A stretch of DNA of 64,000 nt from assembly GCA_033980235.1 (NCBI GenBank), contig CM067064.1:2096501-2160500 (forward strand), read 5' to 3'. Of this stretch, positions 1 to 11,701 are shown piece after piece; position 1 is the stretch's first letter; each line of letters opens with the position of its first letter. The position numbers were made by a program, and so were the translations under genes. The notes below the pieces were generated by a model. It did not search any database, was not told where the DNA came from, and saw only the letters and a list, made by a program, of their open reading frames with translations. This DNA is from Diadema setosum (lineage: Eukaryota; Echinodermata; Echinoidea; Diadematoida; Diadematidae).

Positions 1-82
1 TACGAGGCTCGTCTCATCAAACATCTCTTCCAGGAGGTTGTCTAGGTTCCTGGGTCATCGCACTCAGGACTGCAGGACTCAG

Positions 83-415
83 TGGCCCGAATTCACGAAG
101 GTGACACAATCTTTGTCCGTGGTTTAAATCACGGATGAAGACCGTAGTTTTGTATGGGGCGCCAAGTGTCGCATGGCCTATTTCGTTACAAAATCAGTCA
201 TTTCGTTACGAAATGTTAACATTCGATCAGTCATTACGTTACGTTGCTGAAATGACCCAACGAAATGACTAATTTTGTAACAAAATAGGCCGTGCAAATG
301 ACTAATTTCGTAACAAAATAGGCCGTGCGGCACTTGGCGCCCCATACAAAACTTTGGTCTTTGTCCGTGGTTTAAACCATGGACAAAGATTGTACCACCT
401 TAATGAATTCGAGCC
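83..415. repeat. Foldback (inverted-repeat) element, family 1
   Basis: The two ends are inverted copies of each other. The left arm begins GGCCCGAATTCACGAAGGTG and the right arm ends in the reverse complement of a close variant (CACCTTAATGAATTCGAGCC). Inside, both arms carry CTTTGTCCGTGGTTTAAA, GGGGCGCCAAGTG and repeated TTTCGTTAC motifs. There is no open frame. This is a non-autonomous, MITE-like element. A diverged partial relative lies at 60305-60460. I could not define a target duplication. Confidence 0.75.
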
Positions 416-709
416 TTTGGTGTAGTCGCCTGGGATACTTTGTGGATATCACCTTGCTCTCTCGCTAGTGGAATCTTTCTTTACTCTGCAGCGCTGGACC
501 AGCTGACTAAACTGTGGAAAGTACACTTTCTACTGCCAGATTGAACATCAATGAAAGATTGATTTATAAGTGATTTCTTGCTTACTGGTGCAGTATAGGG
601 CTGATTGTATGGAATATGTGTTTGTGACTCAAACTTTGTAGACTGTGTTTGTGGGAGTCCTTGCTATTATCACTAAGTTGTGTGGAGAGAACTATCTGGG
701 CTTGATATC
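416..709. other. No gene seen
   Basis: Noncoding sequence of ordinary composition. No long open frame, convincing splice pair or repeat was found. Confidence 0.5.
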
Positions 710-900
710 ACAAGTCGGGTGCAATTTGCAAATTTAAAAACACACGCAAATATTGACTCTGATCCCGACACGAATGTGACGTGCACGCATACATTTCTTT
801 ATTAAGTACTGCACTCCACAATTGCGAATTTAATCACTCGCGAAATTGTTGGGGAGGCCCAATTTGCAAAAAAACCCCACAAAAAACAGACTCACTATGG
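710..900. repeat. Diverged repeat shared with 15540-15725
   Basis: This block and 15540-15725 share, in the same order, a GTCGGG-like start, ATCCCGACA(C/T)GAATGTGA, GTGCACGCAT, AGTACTG(C/T)ACTCCACA and GCGAAT followed by an ACTCGC(G/A)AAATTGT-like run. Both are rich in GCGAA-type motifs. The 99-residue open frame here has no protein-like character. It is an interspersed repeat of unknown class. Confidence 0.6.
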
Positions 901-1182
901 CATTTACAGTACTCTTTTGGTTCTGAGGGATATGTGGGGATGAGTGTCTTGATGGTGATTCTATCTTACACCAATGTCAATAAACAGTCTAGTCTCCTTA
1001 TTTCAGACCAGATTCTCCACCCAGTGATCAGACATTGGTCAATCATCTCACAGACAGTATTATTCATATGCATGGCATAACACCTATAGGATTTGACCCT
1101 TCAATTTACTGTCAGAATATTCTCAAAGATGCATTTGTTATGGTGTACAGCAGCATGCAGTACACTCATTGCCCATAGAGAT

Positions 1183-1346
1183 CAGTGGCGGATCCAGAGG
1201 GGGGCCCATGGGGCGCGCACCCCCTCTTTATTTTTTTTTGTTAAAACAAAAGAAAGAAAATGAAAAAATGGGGGGGGGGGGCATGTGCGTCCCCTGTAAT
1301 TTTGTAAAGGTGCCTCCCCTTCACAGAATTCCTGGATCCGCCCCTG
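1183..1346. repeat. CAGTGGCGGATCCAG foldback element, copy 1
   Basis: The 164-bp element begins CAGTGGCGGATCCAG and ends CTGGATCCGCCCCTG, which are imperfect inverted repeats. The middle has a C-rich GCGCGCACCCCC block, an AAACAAAAGAAAG stretch and a run of G. GAGAT flanks both sides (1178-1182 and 1347-1351), a possible 5-bp target duplication. Related copies are at 5693-5852 (opposite orientation) and 27988-28153. Open frames crossing it are artefacts of composition. Confidence 0.8.
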
Positions 1347-1351
1347 GAGAT

Positions 1352-2415
1352 TGCAGTAATGTGGCAAGCATGGGACTGTAGTACGAGTCATTTCACTTAT
1401 ATTGACCGAGATGGGCTTGGCCAAGGGTGAGAATGAGTTTTGGGATGTTGATGGCTTCTTATACACAAGCATTCAATATGATTGGCATTGTTTCGTCAAA
1501 TGTTGTGAAAGGATGAAGATGATGGTGTATTTTATTCTTGATATGAGAACCAAAACAAGTGGATGTCACAGCATGAGGTTAAATTTTTTGAATATCACTT
1601 GAATGCAATGATGCAAGAAATATTTGCTGCCTCTTGAATGCACTGTAAGGATATGGCAAGACAAGGCAATGGTTAGACCAGATTTATGGCAATGATCAGA
1701 CCAGATTCAAGGCAAAATCTAATGACAGTCTGGGATGAAAGAGGTTGGTGAAACACTGATGTTTTACTTTGTACATCAAACCTAAAGTATACATGTCTTT
1801 GACACCATTCTGCCAGAGTTTGTTTGTCTTCATTTATGTAGGCAGCAGCCAATCAACTGAAAGTATCGTAGCTGTTTCTGTGGTAACTGCACGTAATATT
1901 TTGTACATTATTGCAATAATTGCAGTTACTAATGTACCAATCTCAGAATAAAAATTCTCACGGTAGGTTGTTTCCCGACTGTTTCCAGAGAACCTGAAAT
2001 CATCACAACTTGCAATAATTGGAAACCTTTTCATTAACCTGGCACCTGGGTCTTGGATAAACCTACCCAGTTCTGGTGTACCCTCATTCCTATTTGCAAA
2101 TTTGATTAAATCTAGTGGTGATAACAAATTCTCCAACCGTTTACCACTCTGACAGTGTGATGTGTATGAAAAGTAGGAAGGTACAATTTGTATTGTCTAA
2201 ATGCAGATAATTTTTTCTTCTTTTATTTGACAAACTTCTTTATTTCTGTGTACAGTATCAATAAACAGTGGAATATTTATTTTTAGTCCAAATAAGGCTG
2301 GAAAAAACTTTTGTTTGTGTGCATGATGTAAAAGCAGTGCTGTTTGCATTTTGTATGTTAGGAACATTACTGCCTAATGGCCACACACGTGGGGTAGTAT
2401 GTGAGTTATTTGTAT
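1352..2415. other. No recognisable gene
   Basis: AT-rich noncoding DNA. A 100-residue minus-strand open frame (1834-2136) is not low-complexity, but I recognise nothing in it and see no splice context, so I leave it uncalled. Confidence 0.45.
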
Positions 2416-2485
2416 GGATGCTGCAATGCACAGTAAACTTAGCCAAACCTGGATGCTGCAATGCACAGTAAACTTAGCTAAACCT
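2416..2485. repeat. Tandem duplication, 2 x 35 bp
   Basis: GGATGCTGCAATGCACAGTA begins a 35-bp unit present at 2416-2450 and again at 2451-2485, with one base difference late in the unit (AGCC versus AGCT). The near-identity suggests a recent duplication. Confidence 0.9.
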
Positions 2486-2496
2486 CCATGATTTAA

Positions 2497-2498
<2 letters not shown>

Positions 2499-2541
<43 letters not shown>

Positions 2542-2546
2542 TGTGT
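2499..2546. repeat. (GT)n microsatellite
   Basis: About 48 bp of GT repeats with one GTAT interruption. Confidence 0.95.
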
Positions 2547-3264
2547 ATAAACTTTGCTTGCACATCATAATCAGATGGTTGAAACTTGATATAAACAGTT
2601 CCATGACGTATGCTCCTGCAACAGTTGCTCCCATGAAATATCTGCACGCTAAACCAAACATAAATTCTATCCACAAACATAACCCGAACCCTAATATTAA
2701 TCTTCACATCAAACTAAACCTAAAACCATAATATCACAACCACAGAACTCTAGTGTAGAGTTCTGTGATCACAACCCTAACGATAACCCTAAGTCCTCAG
2801 AGAAAATAAAACCAGAGCGATTGTCACAGGAGCAAATGTCCTGTCACCGATACAGATATAATCCACCTGGCCCTAGAAAGTTTGTGCAGTAAGTCAGGTA
2901 CTTTGTTAGCTAAGTCACACGGTAAGTGAACGAGGACAAAAGAGACACAGAGATATTTGTTCCAATGGGGCCAAGGGGGAAAATGAAAGTCATATGGGAT
3001 GATTTTACAATATTTGATCTCTTTACAACAAAGCTTCCATTGTAATGACGTAATTCAGTGGGTAGTGCCTTTTGTAATAAATATATTGTCCGTATCCTAC
3101 AGTAAACAATCAGAAATAAGTTAGAACAACAACAAAATTTGCGTGATTAGTAGGGCAGAGTCCTGCTTGCCTTATCAACATGTATGACTACAAGCTTACT
3201 CACCTGGGGAAAAAAAAAAAAGATTAGGCATTGTTCCCATTAACCCTTTTTGTGCCAGGGATCT
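2547..3264. other. No gene; one short hairpin
   Basis: Noncoding. CACAGAACTCT (2741-2751) and AGAGTTCTGTG (2757-2767) form an 11-bp perfect stem with a 5-nt loop. Scattered ACCCTAA-like words follow but do not form a telomeric array. Confidence 0.5.
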
Positions 3265-3815
3265 AATACATTTTATTTGTAACGCGCTTAATACAATGTT
3301 TCTAAGCGCAAGGGGAAAAGGGTGATAAAAAAGGAAAAAGAAAAATGAAAGATAATGAACATGTCAAAAATACAAATTACACGTACGTAAAGAAGAATAT
3401 GACATACATCAGTATGTGCTAGTAAATGGGTGGTTACATCCTTAGTGCATTGACTAGGGGCAGCGCAGGGTAATCAATTATGGGAAAAGATGAGTTTTGA
3501 GAAGTGATTTGAATGGTTCTGCTGATGGGGCTTTTTGTGTATAATGCGTCCTCCGTATGTAGCGTGTCTTGGTGCGAGGTACAGGCAGGAGTTGAATGTG
3601 AACAGTAGCATGGGAGCGAAGACGTCGAGATCCAAAGACATTGATGAGGGTCGGAGGGAGATGAGGTTCGGTGGGTTGAGTGGGGCTTGGATGTGGATAG
3701 CTTTGTAGACACGCAGGAGGATTTTGAAGACAACGTGTTCCTGTACTGGAAACCAACGAAGCGACTGGGTAATTGGGGTAAAGTGTTCAGATGCCTTGGT
3801 ACTTGGACAGTGCAT
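3265..3815 (-). pseudogene. 3' fragment of a CR1/L2-like non-LTR retrotransposon
   Basis: Read on the minus strand, the segment below 3815 encodes the region after the reverse transcriptase, with the typical order HFTPITQSLRWFPVQ, FKILLRVYKAIH and, in another frame, FKSLLKTHLF. Known LINE proteins of the CR1/L2 group show ITP-L-WLPV, FKILLLVYKALH and FK-LLKTHLF in these places. At least one frameshift breaks it. The following minus-strand 3' region contains AAGCGCGTTACAAATAAAA, like the 3' UTR ends of this group. Only the last part of the element is present. Confidence 0.7.
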
Positions 3816-3887
3816 GGTATAATGCTATGGGCTTTTCTGTGCCAATTGTAGCTTGACGGCCAGTGCAGTAGACCAAGTGCATTACAT

Positions 3888-4079
3888 ATGGCCAAATTAT
3901 TCAATTCAACTAATGCTTGCCATTTGAAAAAACTAGCCAAATTTGTCAGAATTATTATGTTTCAGTTCTCTTCAATACCACAGAGGAAAGACAGTATTTT
4001 TGTAGAAAGTAAAGTAGATGTGAATGTTTGTACACGTAGTGGTAGAGTAGTTAAACGTCCTTTACGCCTTGTTTTGTAA
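3888..4079 (+). pseudogene. Possible retroelement polyprotein tail
   Basis: The 63-codon open frame ends in TRSGRVVKRPLRLVL followed by a stop. Endings of the form TRSGR-V-(K/R)P-RL are common at the C-terminus of LTR-retrotransposon polyproteins. The rest of the frame is not recognisable, and no LTR pair was found. It could equally be chance, so this is a weak call. Confidence 0.25.
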
Positions 4080-4974
4080 ACATATTTATTTATATCTGTT
4101 ATTTTCACACGTACATGTACATTATCACTTATATTTTTGTATTCATATATTGTAAATATGTTTGTACTCTCATACCCCGAGAGGGGGTCGATAGAGTCAA
4201 TAAAATCTTACAAAATCTTACAAATCTTACTCAAAGCACACAGAGGGTTAAATAGTATCGCGCCTCCCTCGCTCTGTTGATTCATCAAGCTTCAGGAATT
4301 TTGATACCTATTATATTATCAAATTGGTCTCACCACAACTTGGGTTTTGCGGATGAGACCAACCAACCAACAAAAAATTATTGTATATTTGAGGTATTTC
4401 CAGTGGCGGGTTTGTGACAAAAAATGTACAAAAACAAGTGTTTATGTGGGCGTTATATGTATCTTAATTTTGCCTCGACTGTTTGGGGATGATGTTCGAT
4501 GGCATGCTGCTTCTGTTCGTGAAAGTTCACACCATTATCAGCCTCGGCCAACATGAAAATAACCTCCCGCAGCGCGCATGCGATGGGTTCGGTTGGGGAG
4601 ACAGGTCGCTGTCTTCAAATGACCCAAAACACTGAATGGTATCTGCGATGTGTAATTAACTATGTAGAGGGAAGTTCAGCTTTATAATAGCAGTTCAGAT
4701 TTTGAACGACGTAAATCAATGCCAAATGAGCAATTACTATTCAGCTGCTGTCATGGTTATTTATTTTTCGTCAAGTATATTTTGCAACCATGTCGTTTTT
4801 AAGCTCTGTCGTTTCACAACTATGATAGATTAGAGCGAACTTCTTGTAATCAAAATATTGACATTTTCATTCGGTCTTGCTTAATTACCAGTGAGAGATT
4901 CTACCTTTCACTCCTCTCGTTTTCATTCTGGCTTCAGTCATTTCAAAACTTGAAGTTATCTCCGTTTATTACAG
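4080..4974. other. No gene seen
   Basis: AT-rich noncoding DNA. The 69-residue open frame at 4347-4556 lacks any recognisable motif or splice support. Confidence 0.4.
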
Positions 4975-5059
4975 ACTGGATCAAACCAAGAAGGATAAAC
5001 AGATCAAAACTGAGAGGGAAAAGGTAGAAATAGATGCTGAAACAAAAGTATTGGGTTGA
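4975..5059 (+). CDS. Candidate terminal coding exon, unknown gene
   Basis: A pyrimidine-rich acceptor (CTCCGTTTATTACAG) is followed by 1 nt and then 27 codons beginning LDQTKKDKQIKTEREKVEID and ending KVLG before TGA at 5057-5059. The peptide is highly charged and helix-prone, unlike the surrounding AT-rich DNA. AATAAA at 5076-5081 would serve as the polyadenylation signal. If real, it is the last exon (phase-2 acceptor) of a + strand gene whose other exons I could not find. I do not recognise the protein. Both the acceptor and AATAAA could occur by chance. Confidence 0.35.
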
Positions 5060-5075
5060 ATTCATCTTTACATGC

Positions 5076-5081
5076 AATAAA
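5076..5081 (+). terminator. Candidate polyadenylation signal AATAAA
   Basis: Canonical AATAAA lies 17 bases after the TGA of the candidate terminal exon. It only means something if that exon is real. Confidence 0.3.
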
Positions 5082-5372
5082 CTGATATACACCCCTCCCC
5101 TGAAAAAAGAAGAAGAAGAAGAAAATCAAGGACCAGTTGATTTGGTTTGTGGAGCACCCCGACCTGCCTTTGATGTTCAGTTGTCAAATTGAGCTTGAAA
5201 AAAGTGAAATAACCTAGAAACTTTGTCAATATTGCTGGACAATAGACAACAATGCAGAGAAGGGCTTTTGAGGGGCACTACTATAATCTGGTGCATGGTC
5301 TGAACCGGACCGATGTAATTTCATACGCCAGTCGGTTCTGGAAATTCACGTGTCTGTGTCTGTGTGCGAGTA

Positions 5373-5374
<2 letters not shown>
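5082..5374. other. No gene; short GAA tract
   Basis: A short AAGAAGAAGAAG tract lies near 5108-5124. Otherwise nothing was seen. Confidence 0.45.
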
Positions 5375-5419
<45 letters not shown>

Positions 5420-5430
5420 GTGCATGTGTG
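5375..5430. repeat. (GT)n microsatellite
   Basis: About 40 bp of pure GT followed by GT with GC and AT interruptions. The overlapping cysteine/valine and histidine/threonine open frames are translations of this repeat. Confidence 0.95.
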
Positions 5431-5692
5431 CGTGCATATATCCGCACACTCGGATGTGTACCATCGGTATGTATGTCTATGTGTTTGTCTGTACAGGGGA
5501 ATCTTTCTAATTTTTTTTTTCCTGAAATGTGGCCAATTCCTCTGTCTGAAATTACACATCAGGCTTTCTATGAATCGTGTGCTAGAAATGATCGAATCAA
5601 TGAGTGGACAGTGAAATCGAAATTGAAGTTTGACTTTACCTCCGACCAAAAGTGACAGAAGGACCTAAATTTACTCGTCGTATGTATGTAGT

Positions 5693-5852
5693 CTGGGGCG
5701 AATCCAGGCATTCCGCAAAGAGGGGGCGTCTTTACAAAATTAAGTGGGGGGGGGGGGGGGGGAGGGCGCACGCCCCCTCGAGTTTTTCTTTTTATTCTTT
5801 TGTTTTAAAAAAAAAATAAGGGGGCGGTGCGCCCCCTCTCGATCCACGTCTG
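5693..5852. repeat. CAGTGGCGGATCCAG foldback element, copy 2 (inverted)
   Basis: This is the same family as 1183-1346, in the opposite orientation. It has CTGGGGCGAATCCAGG at the left, TTTACAAAATTAA, a long G run, GGGCGCACGCCCCC, TTCTTTTGTTTTAAAA, and GATCCACGTCTG at the right. Both ends are mutated, so it is an older copy. Confidence 0.75.
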
Positions 5853-8078
5853 GCAGTGTCACGTTTGAAGGAATTTTGTGAAACTTTTCTCATGGTGTGA
5901 TTCTCTTATACTCATCGGATTTCAAAGTTTAACTTTAATTTCAGCTCTTTCTCTCTCTCCCGCCTTCCCCCCCCCCCCCTCTCTCTCTCAAACATATCTT
6001 TACTCCTAAAGACGTAAAAATTTCCCATGTCTAAATGACATCAAATAATTATAAATACATTCATCAGCGTCACGTGGGATTGGTTACACAATACTGTATA
6101 TACGAATAGAAATAAATATTGTGATATTTTTGGTAGATCGTAATGAATTTAAAGACTGAGTAACTTTCATTTATCATGGCGTCGCCTGAAACCAAGTGGA
6201 CTGGATTTCGTTCTGTGCTTTGACCTTTGACCTTGACACTGACCCTTGTTTCGTCACCTTGTATTTCAGTCAGTTAATCTCTGAACAGGTAAATATTCAT
6301 AAACACTGTATCATCACTACAGTATCTCTTTTGACGATCTGAAACGATTATTTGACCATGAAAAGAAAATCGCAAAGCCTGATAGTTTGACACAAAAGAA
6401 ATGCATTGCGTTGTAAGAATTATAGATGAAATAACTAAGCTCAACAACAACCACAACTTACACATATGGCTCTGAATGGTCTGTTTTGGGGTGAATTTGT
6501 TGTCAATCACAGTATCTGACCGCAGAAGTGTATACAATTTATTGTATACTGTAATTTATGACTGTAACCTATTAGCAAACACGAGATGATCCTTCACAAT
6601 AGAGTTCAATTCACGTCAACCACAGACATACCACGCCGCTGTAGGTATTAACTGCTCTGTACCGTGTAGTCTGCTCCTAGTTCAAACAAATGCTACGGAG
6701 CATCGCACACAAAATATGCTGGAATTGCGCAAATAGATAAAAAAAAAACCTTACTAATATTCCTTCCTTCCTCTTCTTTCATGGTATCTCTCGCGTGTCT
6801 GTTTGATGCCTTTCGCTCGATATTATAATCATCAGTCACCTTGACCGAATTACAAGGTTACTACAACTTCCATTTTTAGGTCGACTATGTAAACTGGTCC
6901 ACCATTAAACTGGATTTCCATCCTTCCGTGGGGATATGAACTTTACTCGCTTTGGCTGTGATTGGCCAATGTTTCTCGCAGCATTGCTCCAAAAATTATT
7001 TCAAATTCCTCTTTCCCGTACGCACAAAAGAAAGAGGAAGAAAAGGAAGAATTATTCAAAAACAAAAGTAGAGAAAGGATGATTATAATACATTGCACAT
7101 AAAAACGAAAATTCAAGAAGAAAGCAGGAGAGAGAGAGAGAGAGAAAAAAAGAACTTCATGAAAAAGAGAAAGCAGAAAAGCGTTAAAAAAAAGAAAAAA
7201 AGAAAAGAAAAGAAAAACATGGGAATCAGCAAACGAAACTATGCGATCGCCTACGGATATGCACCCATCCATGATGATAAACAGGCTTGATTACAAATGA
7301 ACCTGTTTGTATATACAGTTGGAAGTGCAACCACAAAAGATTTTATAAAATTTGATTTGAAGAAAAAAATATAATTGTGTAGTTATTTCGTTTACTTGAA
7401 ATAAACATGTGCTAAGTGTACTTTTGAATACTTCCTGTGTAACATAACTTTTCTTACATGATTATGGTATAGTTGATGCTATGAAATCGTAAACGTGTGA
7501 AGTTTGTGTGTTACAGAAAATGAAGTACCTCAAGGGAGCAAAAAAAAAAGAAAAAGAAATGTAAATTCGTCACCAAAATGACCTTGAAAATAAAACAAAT
7601 GGAATGCAATGGCATGATTACAATAATGTTAACCTTGTATTGTTTGTTGTTATAAGCACCGCTGACGAATCTAGGTCATAAGCACGATTATCCTTCGAAT
7701 CCAAAGTAAATATGGTTTGTTAATTTTTTCTTCCGCCAAAACAATCTTCGTCAATCAAGTTTGACGAATGGCCTCCCTATTAGAATGAGTGTATCACATG
7801 TGTCACACTGATTGTTTAAGGCATAATTCCTGCAAAAGTAATGTCTGGGAAGTCCAAATCATCAGAGGCGAGTGCACAGATCACTCCCTGCAAGTTAAAT
7901 AACAGTCATTATGAGATCATTTTTTTTTTTTTTGTAAGCCAGGGAGGAGTCAAGTCGAACTGGTGACGCCACGATGAATTTTGTTGTTGTTGTTGTTGAT
8001 CTTCTTGTGTGACATAATCGGAGAAACTTGTACTTGTGTAGAGTGTTTAGATACTTACACTATAAGTCACTTTTCACA
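5853..8078. other. 2.2 kb without a gene
   Basis: AT-rich noncoding DNA. Contents: a CT/poly-C tract (about 5945-5990), a purine-rich A/G stretch (7128-7220) responsible for a lysine-rich open frame, an isolated direct repeat TGACCTTTGACCT at 6221-6233, and a T run near 7920. No splice-supported exon was seen. Confidence 0.5.
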
Positions 8079-8086
8079 TAATAATG

Positions 8087-8171
<85 letters not shown>

Positions 8172-8220
8172 TAGAAATAACATTGAATAATAATATTATC
8201 ATTATTATTATTATTATCAT

Positions 8221-8270
<50 letters not shown>

Positions 8271-8415
8271 TACTACTACTACTACTACTACTACTATACT
8301 ACTACTACTACTACTACTATATACTACTACTACGACTATACTACTACAACTACTACTGCTACTACTACTACTACTACTACTACTGCTACTACTACTACTA
8401 CTACTACTACTGCTG

Positions 8416-8474
<59 letters not shown>

Positions 8475-8486
8475 GCTACTACTACT
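8079..8486. repeat. Compound trinucleotide array (AAT)n-(ATT)n-(ACT)n
   Basis: Over 400 bp of almost pure trinucleotides: AAT to about 8168, a short ATT block near 8195-8219, then ACT (with occasional GCT and TATACT interruptions) to 8486. Homopolymeric Asn, Ile, Thr and Tyr open frames over it are artefacts. Confidence 0.95.
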
Positions 8487-9106
8487 GTGATGTACTTCTA
8501 CAGATCAACAACATCATAGAACAACCCAACACTCCAACGCACAACTTCTGCACTGCTGGTCACTAAGTTCCATTATTTATAATGTACTTAAATAGCTTAT
8601 TTTGATGTTCCAACATTAACTGGGTCCATTTCCCAAAAGATTCTGTTAATCACGATGGTCCCCTTCATTTTCAATCACTTTCTTTAAACTCTAATGGACA
8701 AGATCCCTCTGTATAGTGTGCCTTCAATATAACATTGCTTTATATATTTTTACTTTATACGTTTCCACGATGCTCTGCACTATAACGTGCACTGATTTTG
8801 GTTTTAACAGCACTTTGTAGTATTTGTTTTAAATTTCTTGATACTGTATTGATGATAATCATGGATATATGGAATGTAGAAATAAAACTGAAGTGAACTG
8901 GAATCGCTAGGAATGTAGGAACAGCAATGAGGGAAGTGTGTGGGGATAATTGATTGTTTTCGTTTTTATTAGTATATTTCATATTATTTCATATTTTAGT
9001 CTCTCAGTTTTTATGCTATTCAGCTAAAGTGAATGCTGTGTTCCTTGGCCTTTACTGTAAGTACTACATCAGTATTATATATTTTTATAACTTTGCTTAT
9101 ACTGTT
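8487..9106. other. No gene seen
   Basis: AT-rich noncoding DNA without recognisable repeats or splice-supported open frames. Confidence 0.5.
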
Positions 9107-9250
9107 CAAGTGAAGTAGTGTTCCAATCTTAGTCTCCGGTGGGTTCCCTTGCAAACAGCAGTTGGTTTGTTTTCTTAACTCAAGTGAAGTAGTGTTCCAA
9201 TCTTAGTCTCCGGTGGGTTCCCTTGCAAACAGCAGTTGGTTTGTTTTCTT
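9107..9250. repeat. Tandem duplication, 2 x 74 bp
   Basis: CAAGTGAAGTAGTGTTCCAA begins identical blocks at 9107 and 9181. The first 70 bp match exactly; the remaining four bases differ (AACT versus GCTT). Confidence 0.9.
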
Positions 9251-9476
9251 GCTTCAAAAACGTCCCTCCTTGGCTCCTGGAATTCTGGAAGGCGCGAATG
9301 TTTTTGTTTAAGCAGACATGATCCGTTGCAGTCATTGTTCATGGCTATGATTCAAGGATCACAACAATTCTTGTCCAACTGTTATGACAAAGCCCCACCG
9401 TGGCAGGCGATATATTTTGCCGTTATGGTGCACGATTTGCCTGTGAACGTGTATCGAGGGGTGGTTTGAAATACCC

Positions 9477-9478
9477 TT

Positions 9479-9512
<34 letters not shown>

Positions 9513-9570
9513 CCAATCTCAATATCTCCCCCCCCCCCCTCTCTCTCTCTCTTCCCTTCTCTCTCTACCC
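9477..9570. repeat. (TCTG)n, poly-C and CT-rich tract
   Basis: TCTG tetranucleotides (9479-9509) are followed by a C run and CT dinucleotides. The segment just before it (9251-9476) is open on both strands, but neither frame is recognisable. Confidence 0.9.
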
Positions 9571-10997
9571 CTATTTCTATTCTCACCGATGCATTCCTCC
9601 CATTCATGCACCTGAATTGTCTTAGAATGCCGAAGAGGTAGGCCTAGTAGTACTACAAAAAATTCGACCTTCATCTACCTGTGTATATACTCGTTTAGAA
9701 TTCTAATAATAGAAAGATATGCTCTCATTGAATAATTGCAATGATGAAGGAACAATAAGTATGTACAGCTTCATAGTGGGTGAAAGCTAGAACTTCTTTC
9801 TCAACAACCTGATGTATATTCTTACACTTCAGTATCTCTCAATAAAGCGACAAGAAACATAACTGAACTCGACCATTATACCTCATACAATCATAATCAC
9901 ATTCTGTAGTTCGATCAGTCATAGGCTTGTATACGAATGCATTGACCTGTAAGATTAGAAGAAAAAAAAACCTCAGCACATTGTAGTTATGTTTTTTCAG
10001 TTTTTGATAAGAGTTTTCAGTAAGTTGATGGATGGGGTCTCAATTTTCACATAGCATATCACTTTACTTGCTACTGATGTGACGAGAATAGAAAACTAGA
10101 AAGCTATAGTTACCTATACTTGCTGGATATGAATGGTGGGGAAAACGGGGTTCTGTTTAGATTGGGTGATAAGGAGAAGGGTCATAAAGGCCAATTTAAA
10201 ATTAAACCAATGTTTTCTATTAACACACGCATGAAGGAATCACAACAAAATATCAGACTAGACTTGAATCAGGTTGAATGACTGTTGGACAGTAAGTCAT
10301 CAATGCTTGAATGTTAGTAAACCATCTAATATGGCATCCTTTGGGATCTCAAACTAGCCGTCCATAATAGCAGCGATTTGAATCAGTTGTCGTACGGATA
10401 TTATTAATATAAGACAAAATATGACCATTTTCCTCCCTAGTTTGTTTGCAAACATCAGCTCTCTGTGTCTTGGAGGGCGTGAATATCATTGTGCCCAATG
10501 AATCATGATGTCATGCATGGTCAACATACATCTAATAATCTAATGTGAACAAAATTAACATATAAGAATGAGGCAGAAAGGCGAGTTTCATTGTCTATTA
10601 AAGCTATATGACAAAGTCATGAGGCTTGCTCGACAACACAAGTTAATCGGATGCTATAGGTATTTGAGAGCGTAATGAATTATGTATTAGGTAGCTTGGA
10701 TATTTTATTACTATGTCGTCAAATAAAATACAATGATTTGATATGTCAGTAAGCCGGCTAATTTAATTAATTTGAAGAGAATATCATACGTCATCTAAAA
10801 TTTCACTAAACCTGTCACTTCATGGATATGCAGTTACAATGTGTTGACGTTTAAGAGTACCAGCAGCAGGATTAGTGGTTTAGTATCAAAGGGATCGTAT
10901 AGTTTCGGTTGAGACCTAATTTCAGGTTTCTAACATTTTATGTCGGGATAATGAGAAACCTCTTATAAAATATGAAGGAGCATGTAATTCTATGAGG
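9571..10997. other. 1.4 kb without a gene
   Basis: AT-rich noncoding DNA with stops in all frames at short intervals. No repeats were recognised. Confidence 0.55.
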
Positions 10998-11179
10998 AAT
11001 TCAACTTTATTTGATGAAAATTGGTTTTGAAATGACTGAGATATCCAAAAAAAAAAAAAAAAAAAGAGCGATTCTGATAAAGTGTGGGGCCCACACTTTA
11101 TTACGATCGCTTTGTTTTACTTTGTTTTTGGATGTCTCAGTCATTCCAAACCCGATTTTCATCAAATAAACCTTGAATT
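10998..11179. repeat. Foldback element with GGGCCCAC centre
   Basis: Left arm TTTATTTGATGAAAATTGG...AATGACTGAGATATCC is mirrored by GGATGTCTCAGTCATT...TTTTCATCAAATAAA. The arms are about 60 bp and flank an A run and the palindromic AAGTGTGGGGCCCACACTT. This is a typical non-autonomous inverted-repeat element with no coding content. Confidence 0.8.
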
Positions 11180-11701
11180 TATCTTAAAATGGTATTTTCT
11201 GTACTGTATCATAAGTGTTTTCTTGGTATCTCTCAAAAAGTTAAAAGCCCAAATCTCATCTCCACCAATACTGTACCATCTCTTTAAAGGGGAATGGGTG
11301 TCTGATCAACAGACTTTAATGATATGTTAAAAAAGGAAGAAAAGGTATTTATGCATGGTGATGCCGTACAATCGACGATAGAAATGGAATGTACGTGCTC
11401 ACTCTAATGAATGAAATAAAGTTTCATAGATGAATGGAATCATGGATATGTTGTCATGAACAACTAGAATATTTGACTGTTAAAATGATAAACAATCAGC
11501 AAACAAGTATCCCTACATAACTATATTATGATATGGATGAAGCACAAATTAATAATCTGATAAATAAACGCAAATGTGATTGAAAGGACTGAACCTATTG
11601 CCGAAAGCGAAACTTTTACTATTCATACATTGGTTATTTTGCATGAGTTTGATAATCATCAAATTTTTTTGATTATAAAACCTGTTATAAGGTGTGCTTA
11701 C
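11180..11701. other. No gene seen
   Basis: AT-rich sequence. On the minus strand it would be intron downstream of the candidate exon 11702-11826. Confidence 0.4.

Noticed and set aside
1..55. Frame at the left edge reading YEARLIKHLFQEVV then stop, reminiscent of the N-terminal helix of nicotinic receptor subunits
   Set aside because: Only about ten residues, no convincing donor, and nothing further in the window supports a receptor gene.
1834..2136. 100-residue minus-strand open frame with ordinary amino-acid composition
   Set aside because: No recognisable motif, no splice support and no second exon; it may be chance or an unknown repeat.
2685..2795. Telomere-like ACCCTAA words
   Set aside because: Irregular and too few for an interstitial telomeric array.
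8084..8566. 160-residue frame of Ile, Thr, Leu and Tyr runs
   Set aside because: Pure translation of a trinucleotide microsatellite.
9236..9469. Segment open on both strands (+ ending VHDLPVNVYRGVV; - ending GKIYRLPRWGFVITVGQELL)
   Set aside because: Neither peptide is recognised and splice context is weak on both strands.
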